From assembly GCF_018613695.1 (NCBI RefSeq), contig NZ_JAGGPR010000014.1:39582-103581 (forward strand): a DNA stretch of 64,000 nucleotides, in the 5' to 3' direction. This DNA comes from Arthrobacter sp. ISL-95 (GTDB lineage Bacteria; Actinomycetota; Actinomycetes; Actinomycetales; Micrococcaceae). Below, one piece after another: positions 7,404-16,319 of this stretch. Numbering within the stretch: the stretch's first letter is position 1; each line of letters begins with the position of its first letter. The notes under the pieces were generated by a model. The model was not told where the DNA came from, did no database searches, and saw only the letters and a list, made by a program, of their open reading frames with translations. The position numbers and the translations under genes were made by a program.

Positions 7404-8060
7404 CTATTTGGCCGCACCCATCCGGCGTAGAGCCCACTCCGGGAGTGTGCCAAGCTTTCGGATCCGACGCGTTTCACTGAGGCACGCGGCCTTCGTCGGC
7501 TCGGCGAGCCATTCCGGTTCTTTGTCGTAGTTGAACTCGGTTTGGTAACTCCCGGGATCCGCTGGATTGAGTGTAATGGTGGCCGCGAACCACGTATTGC
7601 CTCCGGGGCCGCGCATGATGTTCCTGGCCTCAGACATCTGGTCAGCCAAGTGTGCTGGGACTTCCGTGGTGAACCGTGCCCCTCCCGTTTCCACGTTGAA
7701 GAGGCACTCGCGATGAGAGCCGATTTCCCTGAATTCCAACCAAGCCGAAGACCACGCCGGCGGGAGGGTGGGAAACAGCTCAACAAGAACCGCGGTGATG
7801 TTATGCATGGCGTCGATGGAGCTATGCAGCCCGCCCGGCGCCCCGGCGGAGGACGGTGCGGACCACGCAGCGGCTTGGGGCACTAGTGGTGCCCGCTGCC
7901 GGAAACACCACGCGGCCGCGACAGCCAGTAAGGGTCCAAGTATGTGCGCAAGGAAGGAGTACAAAGGGTCGACGGTGCCTCTTCCTTGGGAGGAAATGGC
8001 GCTGACGATGAGCAATAAAACTATTCCAAGACCGATATTCCCCTGGTGCGCCTCGCCCAT
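7404..8060 (-). CDS. Membrane-anchored protein with YezG/DUF600-like C-terminus
   Basis: This protein has about 218 residues. Two hydrophobic segments lie near residues 10-25 and 35-52, followed by a Pro/Ala-rich linker. From about residue 82 comes a soluble domain with GGNTWFAATITLNPADPG and EFNYDKEPEWL. The G-x-W-F, F-N-Y-D and E-P-E-W pattern is that of the YezG/DUF600 immunity family, partners of LXG-type toxins such as YeeF. A membrane-anchored immunity protein at the edge of a toxin cluster would be unusual, and the match is moderate. The ATG at 8060 directly abuts GAGGAG, so the start could lie slightly downstream. It overlaps the upstream small membrane gene by 40 bases and is convergent with the Imm61 gene. 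Confidence 0.5.
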   Translation of the reverse strand: MGEAHQGNIGLGIVLLLIVSAISSQGRGTVDPLYSFLAHILGPLLAVAAAWCFRQRAPLVPQAAAWSAPSSAGAPGGLHSSIDAMHNITAVLVELFPTLPPAWSSAWLEFREIGSHRECLFNVETGGARFTTEVPAHLADQMSEARNIMRGPGGNTWFAATITLNPADPGSYQTEFNYDKEPEWLAEPTKAACLSETRRIRKLGTLPEWALRRMGAAK

Positions 8061-8275
8061 CTCCTCAAGAAGACATAAATAAGAAAAGCAAGGAGAAGTG
8101 GCGATCCGATAACCCCCAGAGGGATCCCTCCCTGAATGATCGAGCCAATGACCATCGAGGCGAGGGCAGCGAGGGCAAGGACCGGCCCCAGCCATTCAGG
8201 TGGAACAGGGCCCGTCACCTTGCGGTCGGGCTGATCACCTGTCTCTTGCGCAGCAGAATTGGCCTGATTCTCCAT
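8021..8275 (-). CDS. Small two-helix membrane protein
   Basis: This 84-residue protein has a polar N-terminus (MENQANSAAQETG) and two hydrophobic segments at about 29-46 and 50-68, ending in a basic tail RRWARRTRG. I recognise no family. It overlaps the start of the membrane-anchored YezG-like gene, so the two may be co-translated. It is divergent from the DUF72 gene with about 100 bases between them. Confidence 0.45.
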   Translation of the reverse strand: MENQANSAAQETGDQPDRKVTGPVPPEWLGPVLALAALASMVIGSIIQGGIPLGVIGSPLLLAFLIYVFLRRWARRTRGISVLE

Positions 8276-8378
8276 GGTTCCCCCATCAACTGGATTTGGC
8301 CCTTCGAGTCTAGGCCAGCACCGGCGAGCCGCCCAAGCCAGCCACCCTTCCTGCGCATAACCCGCTACCATCCACATC

Positions 8379-9110
8379 ATGGGCATCCATATTGGCACCT
8401 CGGGCTGGAGCTATGACCATTGGGAGAACGTGTTGTATCCCCCGGGCCTTCCTGCGGCCAAGCGTCTAAGCCACTATATGTCGCGATTTAACACGGTTGA
8501 GCTGAATGCGAGTTTCTACCGATGGCCTCGCGACACTTCCTTCGCGAGTTGGAGGGAGCGACTCCCGGGTGGTTTCGCCATGTCGGTAAAAGCGCCGCGA
8601 GGTCTTACGCACGGCAAGAAGCTCTATAGTCCCGAAGTTTGGGTGGAACGGATTGTGCGCTGCTGGCACGAACTCGGCGACAAAAGGGCTGTCCTGCTGG
8701 TCCAGCTACCACCTGATTTTCAACGGGACGACGCCCGACTCGACTACTTCCTGGCCACCGTTCCGCAGTGGGTTCGCATCGCCGTCGAGTTTCGTCATGA
8801 CAGTTGGGACCACCCGGACGTGTACGCCCTGCTGGAGCGTCGAGGCGCCGCCTACTGCATCATGAGCGGCGCCCATCTGCCGTGCATCCTCCGGGCCACC
8901 GCACCATTCGTGTACGTTCGACTGCACGGCCCGGACCATGAGCACCTCTACGGCGGCTCATACGCCGATGATGATCTCCGCTGGTGGGCGGACCGGATTC
9001 GTGAGTGGGACGGCTACGGCAAGGACGTATACGTCTATTTCAACAACGACGGCGGTGGTAACGCCGTGCGCAACGCTGACACTTTGCGGTGGCTGCTTGG
9101 GGTCAGTTGA
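8379..9110 (+). CDS. DUF72 (YecE-like) TIM-barrel protein
   Basis: This 243-residue cytoplasmic protein is typical of DUF72/YecE. It begins IHIGTSGWSYDHW, has the FNTVELNASFYRWP block near residue 40 and FAMSVKAPRGLTH near 72, a strand AVEFRHDSW near 145, and a C-terminal VYVYFNNDGGGNAVRNA. The family has a TIM-barrel fold, and its biochemical role remains unsettled. Length fits the family. The gene stands alone, divergent from the small membrane gene and convergent with the YqeY gene (4-base gap). Confidence 0.85.
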   Translation: MGIHIGTSGWSYDHWENVLYPPGLPAAKRLSHYMSRFNTVELNASFYRWPRDTSFASWRERLPGGFAMSVKAPRGLTHGKKLYSPEVWVERIVRCWHELGDKRAVLLVQLPPDFQRDDARLDYFLATVPQWVRIAVEFRHDSWDHPDVYALLERRGAAYCIMSGAHLPCILRATAPFVYVRLHGPDHEHLYGGSYADDDLRWWADRIREWDGYGKDVYVYFNNDGGGNAVRNADTLRWLLGVS

Positions 9111-9114
9111 CTCT

Positions 9115-9576
9115 CTACGTCAGGCGACCCCGGACGATCTCGCTGACAGTCTTGCCGTCGAAGCGTCCTGCAACCTTGGCGGTGACCGGCTTCATGACGG
9201 CTCCGATGGAGCGCATGGAAAGCTCCTGGCCATCAGCCTTCAGCGCCTTGATGGCGTCGTCAACAATTGCTTCCACTTCTTCGCGAGTGAGCGCCTTCGG
9301 CAGGTAAGCCTCGATGATTTCAGCCTCGGCGACTTCCGCGGTTGCACGGTCTGACTCGCCGGCCTCGGTGTAGATGCGGGCTGTGTCCCGGCGCTTTGCG
9401 GCTTCCTTCTGAAGGAGTGAGGTCACCTGTGCGTCGTCCAGCTCTACAGGGGTCTTTCCGGACTTTTCGCGGGTAGTAATCTCGCCAAGGACGTTGCGGA
9501 CGGTGGTGAGGGCTACCTTGTTGCCGGCCTTCATGTGGTCAACGACGTCGGCTTTCAAGCGTTCTTTGAGTGTCAT
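9115..9576 (-). CDS. GatB/YqeY domain protein
   Basis: This 153-residue protein matches YqeY: TLKERLKADVVDHMKAGNK at the start, VRNVLGEITTREKSGK, a middle EAEIIEAYLPKALTREEVE, and the ending GAVMKPVTAKVAGRFDGKTV. The family is related to the C-terminal tRNA-binding region of GatB in the Asp/Glu-tRNA amidotransferase, but its own role is unclear. The ATG at 9576 is preceded by AAGGAGCAA on the coding strand, a good ribosome-binding site. Confidence 0.9.
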   Translation of the reverse strand: MTLKERLKADVVDHMKAGNKVALTTVRNVLGEITTREKSGKTPVELDDAQVTSLLQKEAAKRRDTARIYTEAGESDRATAEVAEAEIIEAYLPKALTREEVEAIVDDAIKALKADGQELSMRSIGAVMKPVTAKVAGRFDGKTVSEIVRGRLT

Positions 9577-9665
9577 GATGTTGCTCCTTGTTGGGGATTC
9601 CTTCTGCTATCTTCCCAGCTTGGGCGCTCAAGGTGGTCTCCCGCCGCACGCCACCAGCCTCTAGC

Positions 9666-10415
9666 ATGAATGGCGTGATGCTACAGGCTTGTCTCAACGG
9701 CGCCAGGGAAATATCGCGCCATCCTCGATTGGCCACTGATCCGGCCGCCCTGGCAAGAGAAGCGGCGGCAGCCGTGGCTGCCGGCGCGCACACCTTGCAT
9801 GTCCATCCGAAGAATCCGCAAGGTCAGGACACCCTGGAACCCCAACACGTAGCCGCGTGGTTAACTGCTCTCCGTGCAGCATGCCCGGGCACACCAGTGG
9901 GGGTGACAACGGGCGCTTGGAGTTCCCCCGATGCACCAGCCCGGCTGAAGATGATCGAGTCCTGGTACGAGCTACCCGATTTCGCTTCCGTGAATTGGCA
10001 TGAGGAAGGTGCAGAGGAGGTGGCCGGACTCCTTCACCACCGGGGCGTCGGCATCGAGGCGGGCATTTGGCAGGCTTACGCTGCACGCCGGTGGGCTTCC
10101 TCCCCGCTCCGGTACAAATGTTTGAGGGTGTTGATCGAAGTGCAGGACGTTCCAGCCGAAACCGTGGAGAGCGAAGCCGCACGCCTCCTGGAACTGGTGA
10201 AGGAACCAGGTCAATCCGAAAGCCGGCAAGCATTCCAGGCACCCGCCCTGCTCCACGGTGAGGAACGGTCAACGTGGGTTGCGCTGCAGCTTGCTGCCCG
10301 GTGGGGTTTGGACACCAGAATCGGCCTCGAGGACACCCTCCTGCTACCCGACGGAGTCCAAGCTGACGGCAATGCCGAGCTCGTTGCTGCGGCCAAATTT
10401 TTCCTTGCGATTTGA
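9666..10415 (+). CDS. BKACE-type (DUF849) 3-keto-5-aminohexanoate cleavage enzyme family protein
   Basis: This protein of about 249 residues belongs to the beta-keto acid cleavage enzymes, which use Zn2+ to condense a beta-keto acid with acetyl-CoA. Visible signatures are MLQACLNGARE at the N-terminus, the Zn ligand pair in HTLHVHPKNPQG (residues about 37-48), and SVNWHEEGAEE. It also has VGIEAGIW and a final GLEDTLLLPDG, near the usual RVGLED. ATG codons at 9666 and 9678 are both possible starts. At under 260 residues it is shorter than many family members, and the HVHP segment differs from the usual HxHxR, so the substrate may differ. Confidence 0.75.
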   Translation: MNGVMLQACLNGAREISRHPRLATDPAALAREAAAAVAAGAHTLHVHPKNPQGQDTLEPQHVAAWLTALRAACPGTPVGVTTGAWSSPDAPARLKMIESWYELPDFASVNWHEEGAEEVAGLLHHRGVGIEAGIWQAYAARRWASSPLRYKCLRVLIEVQDVPAETVESEAARLLELVKEPGQSESRQAFQAPALLHGEERSTWVALQLAARWGLDTRIGLEDTLLLPDGVQADGNAELVAAAKFFLAI

Positions 10416-10419
10416 ATAG

Positions 10420-10431
10420 TAAGCATGCTTA
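10420..10431. promoter_or_regulatory. Perfect palindrome TAAGCATGCTTA
   Basis: A 12-bp perfect palindrome lies about 92 bases upstream of the DUF3040 gene. It may be an operator for that gene; the factor is unknown. Confidence 0.35.
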
Positions 10432-10522
10432 GCTTATCGAGTCACTGGAAATCGGGATTATCCAGGAAACCAGTTGACCCGCCAACCGCACAAAGGAGCC
10501 TTAGCGCCTAGGAGGGACTCCC

Positions 10523-10807
10523 ATGCCACTTTCAGAAAGGGAGCGCAAAGTTCTTCAGCAGCTTGAGCGCGAACTTTTCATCCAAGACCCGGATCTGGCC
10601 AGACAACTGGAATCCGGGGTTCCCGTACGCGGCCCGGTTCAACCTCGCATGCGCGATGTCCTGGCCGTCGCCGTCGGTGTGCTGTTGATCCTGCTGGCCG
10701 TCCCTCTGCAAGCGTTCCCGATTACGCTCGCCGGTATACTCCTTGCCGGTCACGGAATGTTGGCTCACCGCGCCTATAAGAACGAGTCCTCGTCACGACT
10801 CCTCTGA
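10523..10807 (+). CDS. DUF3040 membrane protein
   Basis: This 94-residue protein starts PLSERERKVLQQLERELF, the DUF3040 hallmark, and has two hydrophobic segments at about residues 49-65 and 68-85. DUF3040 proteins are small actinobacterial membrane proteins, often near cell-division genes, with no settled function. A TAGGAGGGAC ribosome-binding site precedes the ATG. Its end overlaps the convergent NDH-2 gene by 15 bases. Confidence 0.85.
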   Translation: MPLSERERKVLQQLERELFIQDPDLARQLESGVPVRGPVQPRMRDVLAVAVGVLLILLAVPLQAFPITLAGILLAGHGMLAHRAYKNESSSRLL

Positions 10808-12088
10808 AGGCAACGACCCCGGCGGATCCTGCTCGGTGGTTTCCTTCTCGATCGGCCCGCTGACTACTACCTGCGCAGGGCTATGAAGGAGATAGCCGTT
10901 GAGCCAGGAGAACAAGGCGCGGATCTTTTGCTGGAGACCGGACAGCAGGGCAAGGTGCACCAAGAGCCAGGACAGGAAAGCCAGGATGCCTTGGAGCTGG
11001 ATTCGTTTGCGGCCCAGCTCTGCCACGGCAGCGCCACGCCCCACCATGGCCATATAGCCTTTGTCCACATATCGGAAGGGGGTGCGGCTGCCCCCGCTAA
11101 GGTCCGCAAGGATGTTCTTGGCCGCCCATTTGCCGGCCTGTTGCGCCACCGATCCCAGCTGCGGCAGCTTTGCCCCCGTTGAGTCGGTGATGTTGGCCGC
11201 ATCTCCGATGACGTAGACTCCGTCCGCGTCGGGAGCGGTGAGGTCGGTGCGGACATCAATTCGCCCGCCTCGCCCCTGGGCAAGACCCGATCCGGCAATG
11301 AGGTCGCCCGCTTTTAGTCCACCGGCCCACACCACGATCTGCCCGGGTACAGAACTCCCGTCCGCCAAAGTCACTCCGCCCGGCCGGACTTCGGTCACGC
11401 CTACTCCCATGTGGAGTTGGACGCCCACCTTCTTCAAATGATCGGTGGCGTAGCTCTGCGACTTGGCGGAGAACATGTTCAGGACGCTGGGCACCATGTC
11501 CACCAAATGGACCCGGCAGCGTGCCGCGAGTTCCGGCGAGAAGTACTTGCTCACCACGTATTTGACGTTCTCGGCCATGGCTCCGGCTGTTTCAACTCCT
11601 GTGGGCCCGCCTCCCACCACAACTACATCCACAGACCCGTCCGGGTTTCTATCGGCTTTGTCCAAGAGCCGGGTTAGGCCAGTCCCCAGCTTCGTCGCAT
11701 CCGTGACGGAGTACAGCGGGAAGGCGTGTTCTTCCGCGCCGGGTGTATTGAAGAAATTCGGGACAGCCCCCACGGCAATGACCAGGACATCTGCCCGCAA
11801 CGCGTGGCCATCAGCAGTTTTGACCACCCTCTCCGCTGAGTCAACGGAGTCCACCTTTGAGGTCAGAACCTTGACAGTCTTATAGCGTCGGAAAACGGAC
11901 CGCAGTGGCCTGGCGATGGCTGACACTCCAATTTGCGAGGTGGCCACCTGATAAAGGAGCGGTTGGAACTGGTGATAGTTATTTGCGTCGATCAGCAAGA
12001 CACGAACGCCCTTGCGCCCCAGCTCCTTGGCTGCTGCTACGCCCGCGAATCCGGCACCGACAATGATGACTGGGTATGAGTCCTCCAT
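10793..12088 (-). CDS. ndh: Type II NADH dehydrogenase (NDH-2)
   Basis: This 431-residue flavoprotein should oxidise NADH and pass electrons to menaquinone at the inner face of the membrane without pumping protons. It has an N-terminal FAD dinucleotide fold (VIIVGAGFAGVAAAKELG, residues 7-24), NYHQFQPLLYQVATSQIG, a second GxGxxG for NADH (VVVVGGGPTGVETAG, near 158), and VYVIGDAA (near 290). A C-terminal hydrophobic segment, LAFLSWLLVHLALLSG, anchors it to the membrane. Length fits NDH-2. The ATG at 12088 follows a weak purine-rich stretch. Confidence 0.9.
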   Translation of the reverse strand: MEDSYPVIIVGAGFAGVAAAKELGRKGVRVLLIDANNYHQFQPLLYQVATSQIGVSAIARPLRSVFRRYKTVKVLTSKVDSVDSAERVVKTADGHALRADVLVIAVGAVPNFFNTPGAEEHAFPLYSVTDATKLGTGLTRLLDKADRNPDGSVDVVVVGGGPTGVETAGAMAENVKYVVSKYFSPELAARCRVHLVDMVPSVLNMFSAKSQSYATDHLKKVGVQLHMGVGVTEVRPGGVTLADGSSVPGQIVVWAGGLKAGDLIAGSGLAQGRGGRIDVRTDLTAPDADGVYVIGDAANITDSTGAKLPQLGSVAQQAGKWAAKNILADLSGGSRTPFRYVDKGYMAMVGRGAAVAELGRKRIQLQGILAFLSWLLVHLALLSGLQQKIRALFSWLNGYLLHSPAQVVVSGPIEKETTEQDPPGSLPSEES

Positions 12089-12221
12089 GCGAGCAACTTA
12101 CTGCACTCCAAGTTCCCGCAACAGAGGTTCGCGATCGCCGTCGAGCGTTTATCCTCTGTTTCTGTGGGTACGCAGTGGATAGTGTTCTGCATTCGGCAAC
12201 GCACGCGGAAGGGTGATTTTA

Positions 12222-12998
12222 GTGAACGAGGACGGGCTGACGGACGCAGTGCAGGAGGCCGGAGCCGTGGAGTTGCTCCTGATCCGGCACGGCGAGAGCG
12301 AAGGCAACGTGGCCGCAACGGAAGCGCGGTTGGCTGGAGCCGAAGTCATTGAGGTTCCGGCCAGGGACGCGGATGTCAATCTATCGGGCACGGGACTGGA
12401 CCAGGCCAAAGCACTGGGAACAGCGCTGGCGCGGATCGCCGATGAACTCCGACCGGATGCAATCGTCTCCTCCCCCTATGCGAGGGCCCGGCAAACAGCG
12501 GAAATTGCTGTTGAGACCGCTGGCTGGCCCGTGACGGTGCTCACTGATGAGCGTCTCCGCGACAGGGAGCTGGGCATTTTGGACCGGCTGACGCGCCTGG
12601 GTGTTGAGACCCGATATCCGGACGAAGCCGAGAGGCGGCTGTGGCTGGGCAAACTGTACTATAGGCCGCCCGGTGGTGAGTCGTGGGCTGACGTGGCGCT
12701 CCGCCTGCGTTCAATCCTGGATGAGCTCAATACGTTGGGAGCAGGGCAGCGGGTGATGTTGGTTTGCCACGATGCCGTCATCCTGCTGGTCCGTTATGTC
12801 TTGGAAGGGATGTCTGAGCAGGAAATCCTCGACCTTGCGGCCAACACGTCGGTGTTGAACGCATCGATCACCCGCTACGTGCGGCCTTCGGGCGCGGGGC
12901 CCTGGCAGCTGGAGAGCTTCAATGTGGCTGACCACCTCACAGAGCAGGGTGTCACCGTCACCGAACACGCCGGAGATGCCAGTGTCCACCCACAGTGA
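12222..12998 (+). CDS. Histidine phosphatase family protein
   Basis: This phosphoglycerate-mutase-like protein of about 258 residues has LLLIRHGESEGN (RHG catalytic His) near residue 19, SSPYARARQTAE, the ERLRDRELG segment and VCHDAVILLVRYVL with the second catalytic His. Substrates of this broad family cannot be told from sequence. GTG at 12222 is preferred to GTG at 12213 because GAAGGG (12208-12213) is the likely ribosome-binding site and overlaps the earlier start. It overlaps the NAD(P)HX dehydratase gene downstream, suggesting an operon. Confidence 0.85.
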   Translation: MNEDGLTDAVQEAGAVELLLIRHGESEGNVAATEARLAGAEVIEVPARDADVNLSGTGLDQAKALGTALARIADELRPDAIVSSPYARARQTAEIAVETAGWPVTVLTDERLRDRELGILDRLTRLGVETRYPDEAERRLWLGKLYYRPPGGESWADVALRLRSILDELNTLGAGQRVMLVCHDAVILLVRYVLEGMSEQEILDLAANTSVLNASITRYVRPSGAGPWQLESFNVADHLTEQGVTVTEHAGDASVHPQ

Positions 12999-13902
12999 TT
13001 CCAACGCCCCCACGCTGGTTACACCATCGCTTCTGCGTGACTGGCCGTTGCCCGCCCCCGGAGAGGACAAGTATTCCCGCGGCGCAGTGCTGGTGATCGG
13101 TGGTGCACGCGCGACTCCTGGCGCGGCATTGCTGGCCGGCACCTCAGCCCTTCGTGCCGGCGCGGGAAAGATCACCTTGGCCGTGGCCGAATCCGTAGCG
13201 GTCTCAGTGGGAGTTGCGCTCCCGGAGTGCGGTTCCGTGGGCATGCCCGAGACGCCTGAAGGGTCCGTTACCGGAGAAGGACTGAACCGGATCTCCTCCT
13301 ACTTGGATCGTGCTGATGCGGTGCTGATTGGTCCGGGCTTGGATGATCCGGAACTCGCCGAATCGCTGCTGCGAGCGCTGCTGGAGCGGGAAAAGTCCCA
13401 CACGGCCACCAACGACGGCGGTACTCCCGCGATCGTTCTGGATGCCTACGCTTTGGCTGGGTTAGTGAAGATCCAAGATGATTCGGGGCCGTGGAGGGGA
13501 CGGTTGATCCTCACACCGAACCCGACAGAGGCCGGATTTCTCCTGGGCCGGGACACGGAGGATCTGGGAGCCGATGTTGCCGAGATCGCCCGGCGGTTTG
13601 ATGCCGTGGTGAGTTGCCAGGGCTACATCGCGGGGCCGTCCGCCGAGGCGGATGATTCGGCACTGTGGAAGATCACCACCGGCTACGGCGGTCTAGGCAC
13701 GTCAGGCAGCGGTGATGTTTTGGCAGGGGCAATCGCCGGGCTCCGCGCGCGCGGTACCAGCGGTGCCCAAGCCGCCTGCTGGGGCACCCATCTTCACGCG
13801 GCCGCCGCCGACCGTCTCGCCAGCAAGCTCGGTCCCCTGGGTTTCCTGGCCCGCGAGCTCGCCGATGAACTGCCCGCCCTCATGCTGGAGCTCAATACCT
13901 GA
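12982..13902 (+). CDS. nnrD: ADP-dependent NAD(P)H-hydrate dehydratase
   Basis: This protein of about 306 residues is the repair enzyme that dehydrates the S-epimer of damaged NAD(P)HX, using ADP. It carries the YjeF C-terminal domain: DKYSRGAVLVIGGARATPGA near residue 30, ALRAGAGKITLAV, LTPNPTEAGFLLG, and the diagnostic nucleotide motif GTSGSGDVLAGAIAGL near 245. The epimerase domain is absent, so this is the stand-alone NnrD form. Start choice: GGAG at 12972-12975 favours GTG 12982; ATG 12976 is the alternative. The start lies inside the end of the preceding gene. Confidence 0.88.
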   Translation: MSTHSDSNAPTLVTPSLLRDWPLPAPGEDKYSRGAVLVIGGARATPGAALLAGTSALRAGAGKITLAVAESVAVSVGVALPECGSVGMPETPEGSVTGEGLNRISSYLDRADAVLIGPGLDDPELAESLLRALLEREKSHTATNDGGTPAIVLDAYALAGLVKIQDDSGPWRGRLILTPNPTEAGFLLGRDTEDLGADVAEIARRFDAVVSCQGYIAGPSAEADDSALWKITTGYGGLGTSGSGDVLAGAIAGLRARGTSGAQAACWGTHLHAAAADRLASKLGPLGFLARELADELPALMLELNT

Positions 13903-13920
13903 TTCCTTTAGGCTTCCAGC

Positions 13921-14508
13921 ATGGGGACCAAGGGAAACAGCTCTCAGACATCGCGCGTCATCGTCAGCATCGTTGGGCTGCTGACAATAGCGGGATACAC
14001 GCTCACCTCAGCGTTGCAGATCCTCGTGTGGAATCCACTCGCCGCCGTTCCGGGCGCCAGTTTGGACGAGATACATGAGGGATTGGCCCGACGCAACGAG
14101 TCAATTTCCTTAGTGGGAGTTCTGACCTGGTCAGGCATCGGAACGCTTCTTGGTGTGCTTGTGGTTCTGCTGACTGCAACACGGGTTATCTCACGGATGA
14201 GAACCGTTGTGATTTTCCAACTTTTGATCCTGGTGCTCGGCGCACCCATGTACTTCTTCGCATCCTTCTCCGCCGGAATGGCCTTGGCGGACGCCTTCTT
14301 CATTTCCGGTGGTGATTACGCTCCGTGGGGCAGTCTGCTGTGCTTGGTTAGCGGGGCGGCATTGGTCGGCGTGCTGATGGTGATGATCTTTCGCGGAAAG
14401 CCGGGGTGCATCGGGTCCGCACTTAAGCCGGCTTCAACAATTCATGCTCGACGACGGCGGTACGGGACAGGGTCTTATACCCTTCCTGTTCGAACAGAAC
14501 AGTCATGA
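13921..14508 (+). CDS. Four-helix membrane protein of unknown function
   Basis: This 195-residue protein has hydrophobic segments at about 13-35, 63-85, 94-112 and 128-150, with a basic C-terminal tail. No family was recognised. The last 86 bases run opposite to the end of recQ. The tail after about residue 158 (KPGCIGSALKPASTIHARRR) may be non-functional read-through into recQ, so the true protein could have lost its original stop. Confidence 0.55.
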   Translation: MGTKGNSSQTSRVIVSIVGLLTIAGYTLTSALQILVWNPLAAVPGASLDEIHEGLARRNESISLVGVLTWSGIGTLLGVLVVLLTATRVISRMRTVVIFQLLILVLGAPMYFFASFSAGMALADAFFISGGDYAPWGSLLCLVSGAALVGVLMVMIFRGKPGCIGSALKPASTIHARRRRYGTGSYTLPVRTEQS

Positions 14509-16087
14509 CGTCATCCTCGTGCTGCATCACCAACCCAGGCCCCCATTCTTTATGGATCACGGTGGACTGCAACGGGAACAAAGTCTCGGCAGCTAAGGGG
14601 CGCTGGCCGACGTCACCCGGCCCAGCGGCGTCGGGTGTTTTCGCGCAAGCATCGCAGTTGCCGCAGGGCCGCGGCAGGTCCTCCCCGAAGTAGCCCAGCA
14701 GGAACCGGCGACGGCAAGCGTCCGTCTCCGCGTACCCCCGCATCATGGTGAGCCGGGACTGGTCAACGCGTTGACGCGCCTCAGCCAACTGGAGGGCCCG
14801 ATTTACCAGCCCGGTCAGCTTGGCTTTGGAGCTGAGCCGGGTGCCGCGCTTGCCGGTTTTCACGGCACCCGCTTCCTCCAGCTGGTTCACTAGTGCGGTG
14901 ACACGGCGGGCAGGAAAGCCGGTGAGCTCCACCAGGGCCGTTTTCGGAGCAGGTGCGCCGGCGTTCTTGATGACCTTCAGCATGGCCATGAGCTCCTCCG
15001 CATCCGGAGCATGGGTGGCGAAGAACCTACGCAGCCCAAGGTCCTCGGCGCGGTAATGCAGTATGGCGGCAGCAGATTCACCGTCACGGCCCGCGCGGCC
15101 GATTTCCTGGTAGTAAGCGTCCAGGGACTCCGGAATATCTGCGTGCACCACAAACCGGACATTGGGTTTGTCGATCCCCATGCCAAAAGCTGTAGTGGCA
15201 ACCACTACATCCAGCAGGTCGTCCAAGAATCGCTCATGGATGCTTTCCCGGTCAGCGTCCGCCCTGCCCGCGTGATAAGCCTCGGCGCGCAGACCGTGCT
15301 CTGTCAGGGCGGCCGCGTACTTCTCGGTGTCCTTGCGGGTAGCGGCATACAGCAGGCCCATGCCCTCCGACGTGGCAAGCTCGACAACCTGCGCCACCAC
15401 AGCTTTGCGCTTGCCTTTGTCCTCTTGGTGCCGGACAACATCGAGGCTAATGTTGGGGCGGTCGAAACCACGGACCAGAACCAACGGTTCCGTCATGCCC
15501 AGCCTCTTGACGATCTCCTCACGCACGGGTGGCGACGCAGTTGCGGTCAGTGCTATAACCGCCGGGTTGCCCAGGCGCTCGCGGACGCTGCCCAGTTCCA
15601 GGTAGTCCGGGCGGAAGTCGTGTCCCCAGGAGGATACGCAATGCGCCTCGTCCACTACGAACATTGTGATGTTCAGCTTGGCGATCCGCTCCACGGTTTC
15701 CTGCTTGGCCAATTGCTCAGGCGCGAGGAACAGGAAGATCGCTTTTCCGGTTTCCACTGCCTCCCAGGCTGCCTCCACCTCCGAAGCGCTGAGGGAAGAA
15801 TTGATGACGACGGCGGTGCCCTCACCCAAGTCCTCAGTCAGCCCATCCATTTGGTCTTCTTGTAAGGCAATGAGAGGAGAAACGACGACGGCGGGCCGGC
15901 CCGTTGTGTTGTGAAGGTGAAGTGCTGCGACTTGATAGGTAGCGGATTTTCCGTACCCGGTGGGCATGACGGCGAGGACATCACGCCCCTCGACGAGGGC
16001 AGTCATACCTGCCAGTTGGCCGTCGCGCAGTTCAGGCAAGGAAAAGGAAGAGGCCGCCAGGGCGGTCAGGGCAAGGTCATCGGACAT
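14423..16087 (-). CDS. recQ: ATP-dependent DNA helicase RecQ
   Basis: This superfamily 2 3'-5' DNA helicase of about 554 residues should act in recombination and fork repair. Motifs in order: VLAVMPTGYGKSATYQ (Walker A, near 37), FVVDEAHCVSSWGHDFRPDY (DEAH box), ALTATASPPV (motif III), TAFGMGIDKPNVRFVVHADI and YQEIGRAGRDG (motif VI). The zinc-binding C-R-R-x-F-L-L-G-Y-F-G-E and CGNCDAC cluster follows near 475. After that only a short domain remains (WGPGLVMQHEDD...), with no HRDC domain. ATG at 16087 has GGAG about 10 bases upstream. Confidence 0.92.
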   Translation of the reverse strand: MSDDLALTALAASSFSLPELRDGQLAGMTALVEGRDVLAVMPTGYGKSATYQVAALHLHNTTGRPAVVVSPLIALQEDQMDGLTEDLGEGTAVVINSSLSASEVEAAWEAVETGKAIFLFLAPEQLAKQETVERIAKLNITMFVVDEAHCVSSWGHDFRPDYLELGSVRERLGNPAVIALTATASPPVREEIVKRLGMTEPLVLVRGFDRPNISLDVVRHQEDKGKRKAVVAQVVELATSEGMGLLYAATRKDTEKYAAALTEHGLRAEAYHAGRADADRESIHERFLDDLLDVVVATTAFGMGIDKPNVRFVVHADIPESLDAYYQEIGRAGRDGESAAAILHYRAEDLGLRRFFATHAPDAEELMAMLKVIKNAGAPAPKTALVELTGFPARRVTALVNQLEEAGAVKTGKRGTRLSSKAKLTGLVNRALQLAEARQRVDQSRLTMMRGYAETDACRRRFLLGYFGEDLPRPCGNCDACAKTPDAAGPGDVGQRPLAAETLFPLQSTVIHKEWGPGLVMQHEDDVMTVLFEQEGYKTLSRTAVVEHELLKPA

Positions 16088-16319
16088 TAAGATGTGGCTC
16101 CGCGTTGTGATTCCTGCGGCCACTTGCATCAGCCGAGGTGACCAGCCTAGCGCGGGCGAGGCCCCGCCGTCGTACGCCCTTTGTCAGGTTGTGGATAACC
16201 TCGGGTGATGACGTAACGCGGAGTTCGTCCACCCACGCCCGGGTTGTCAAAAATACTCCCCGACCCGAAAGGTAATCAGGCTACTTATCAACGAAGCCCA
16301 AAGTGCCTATGCTTATCAC

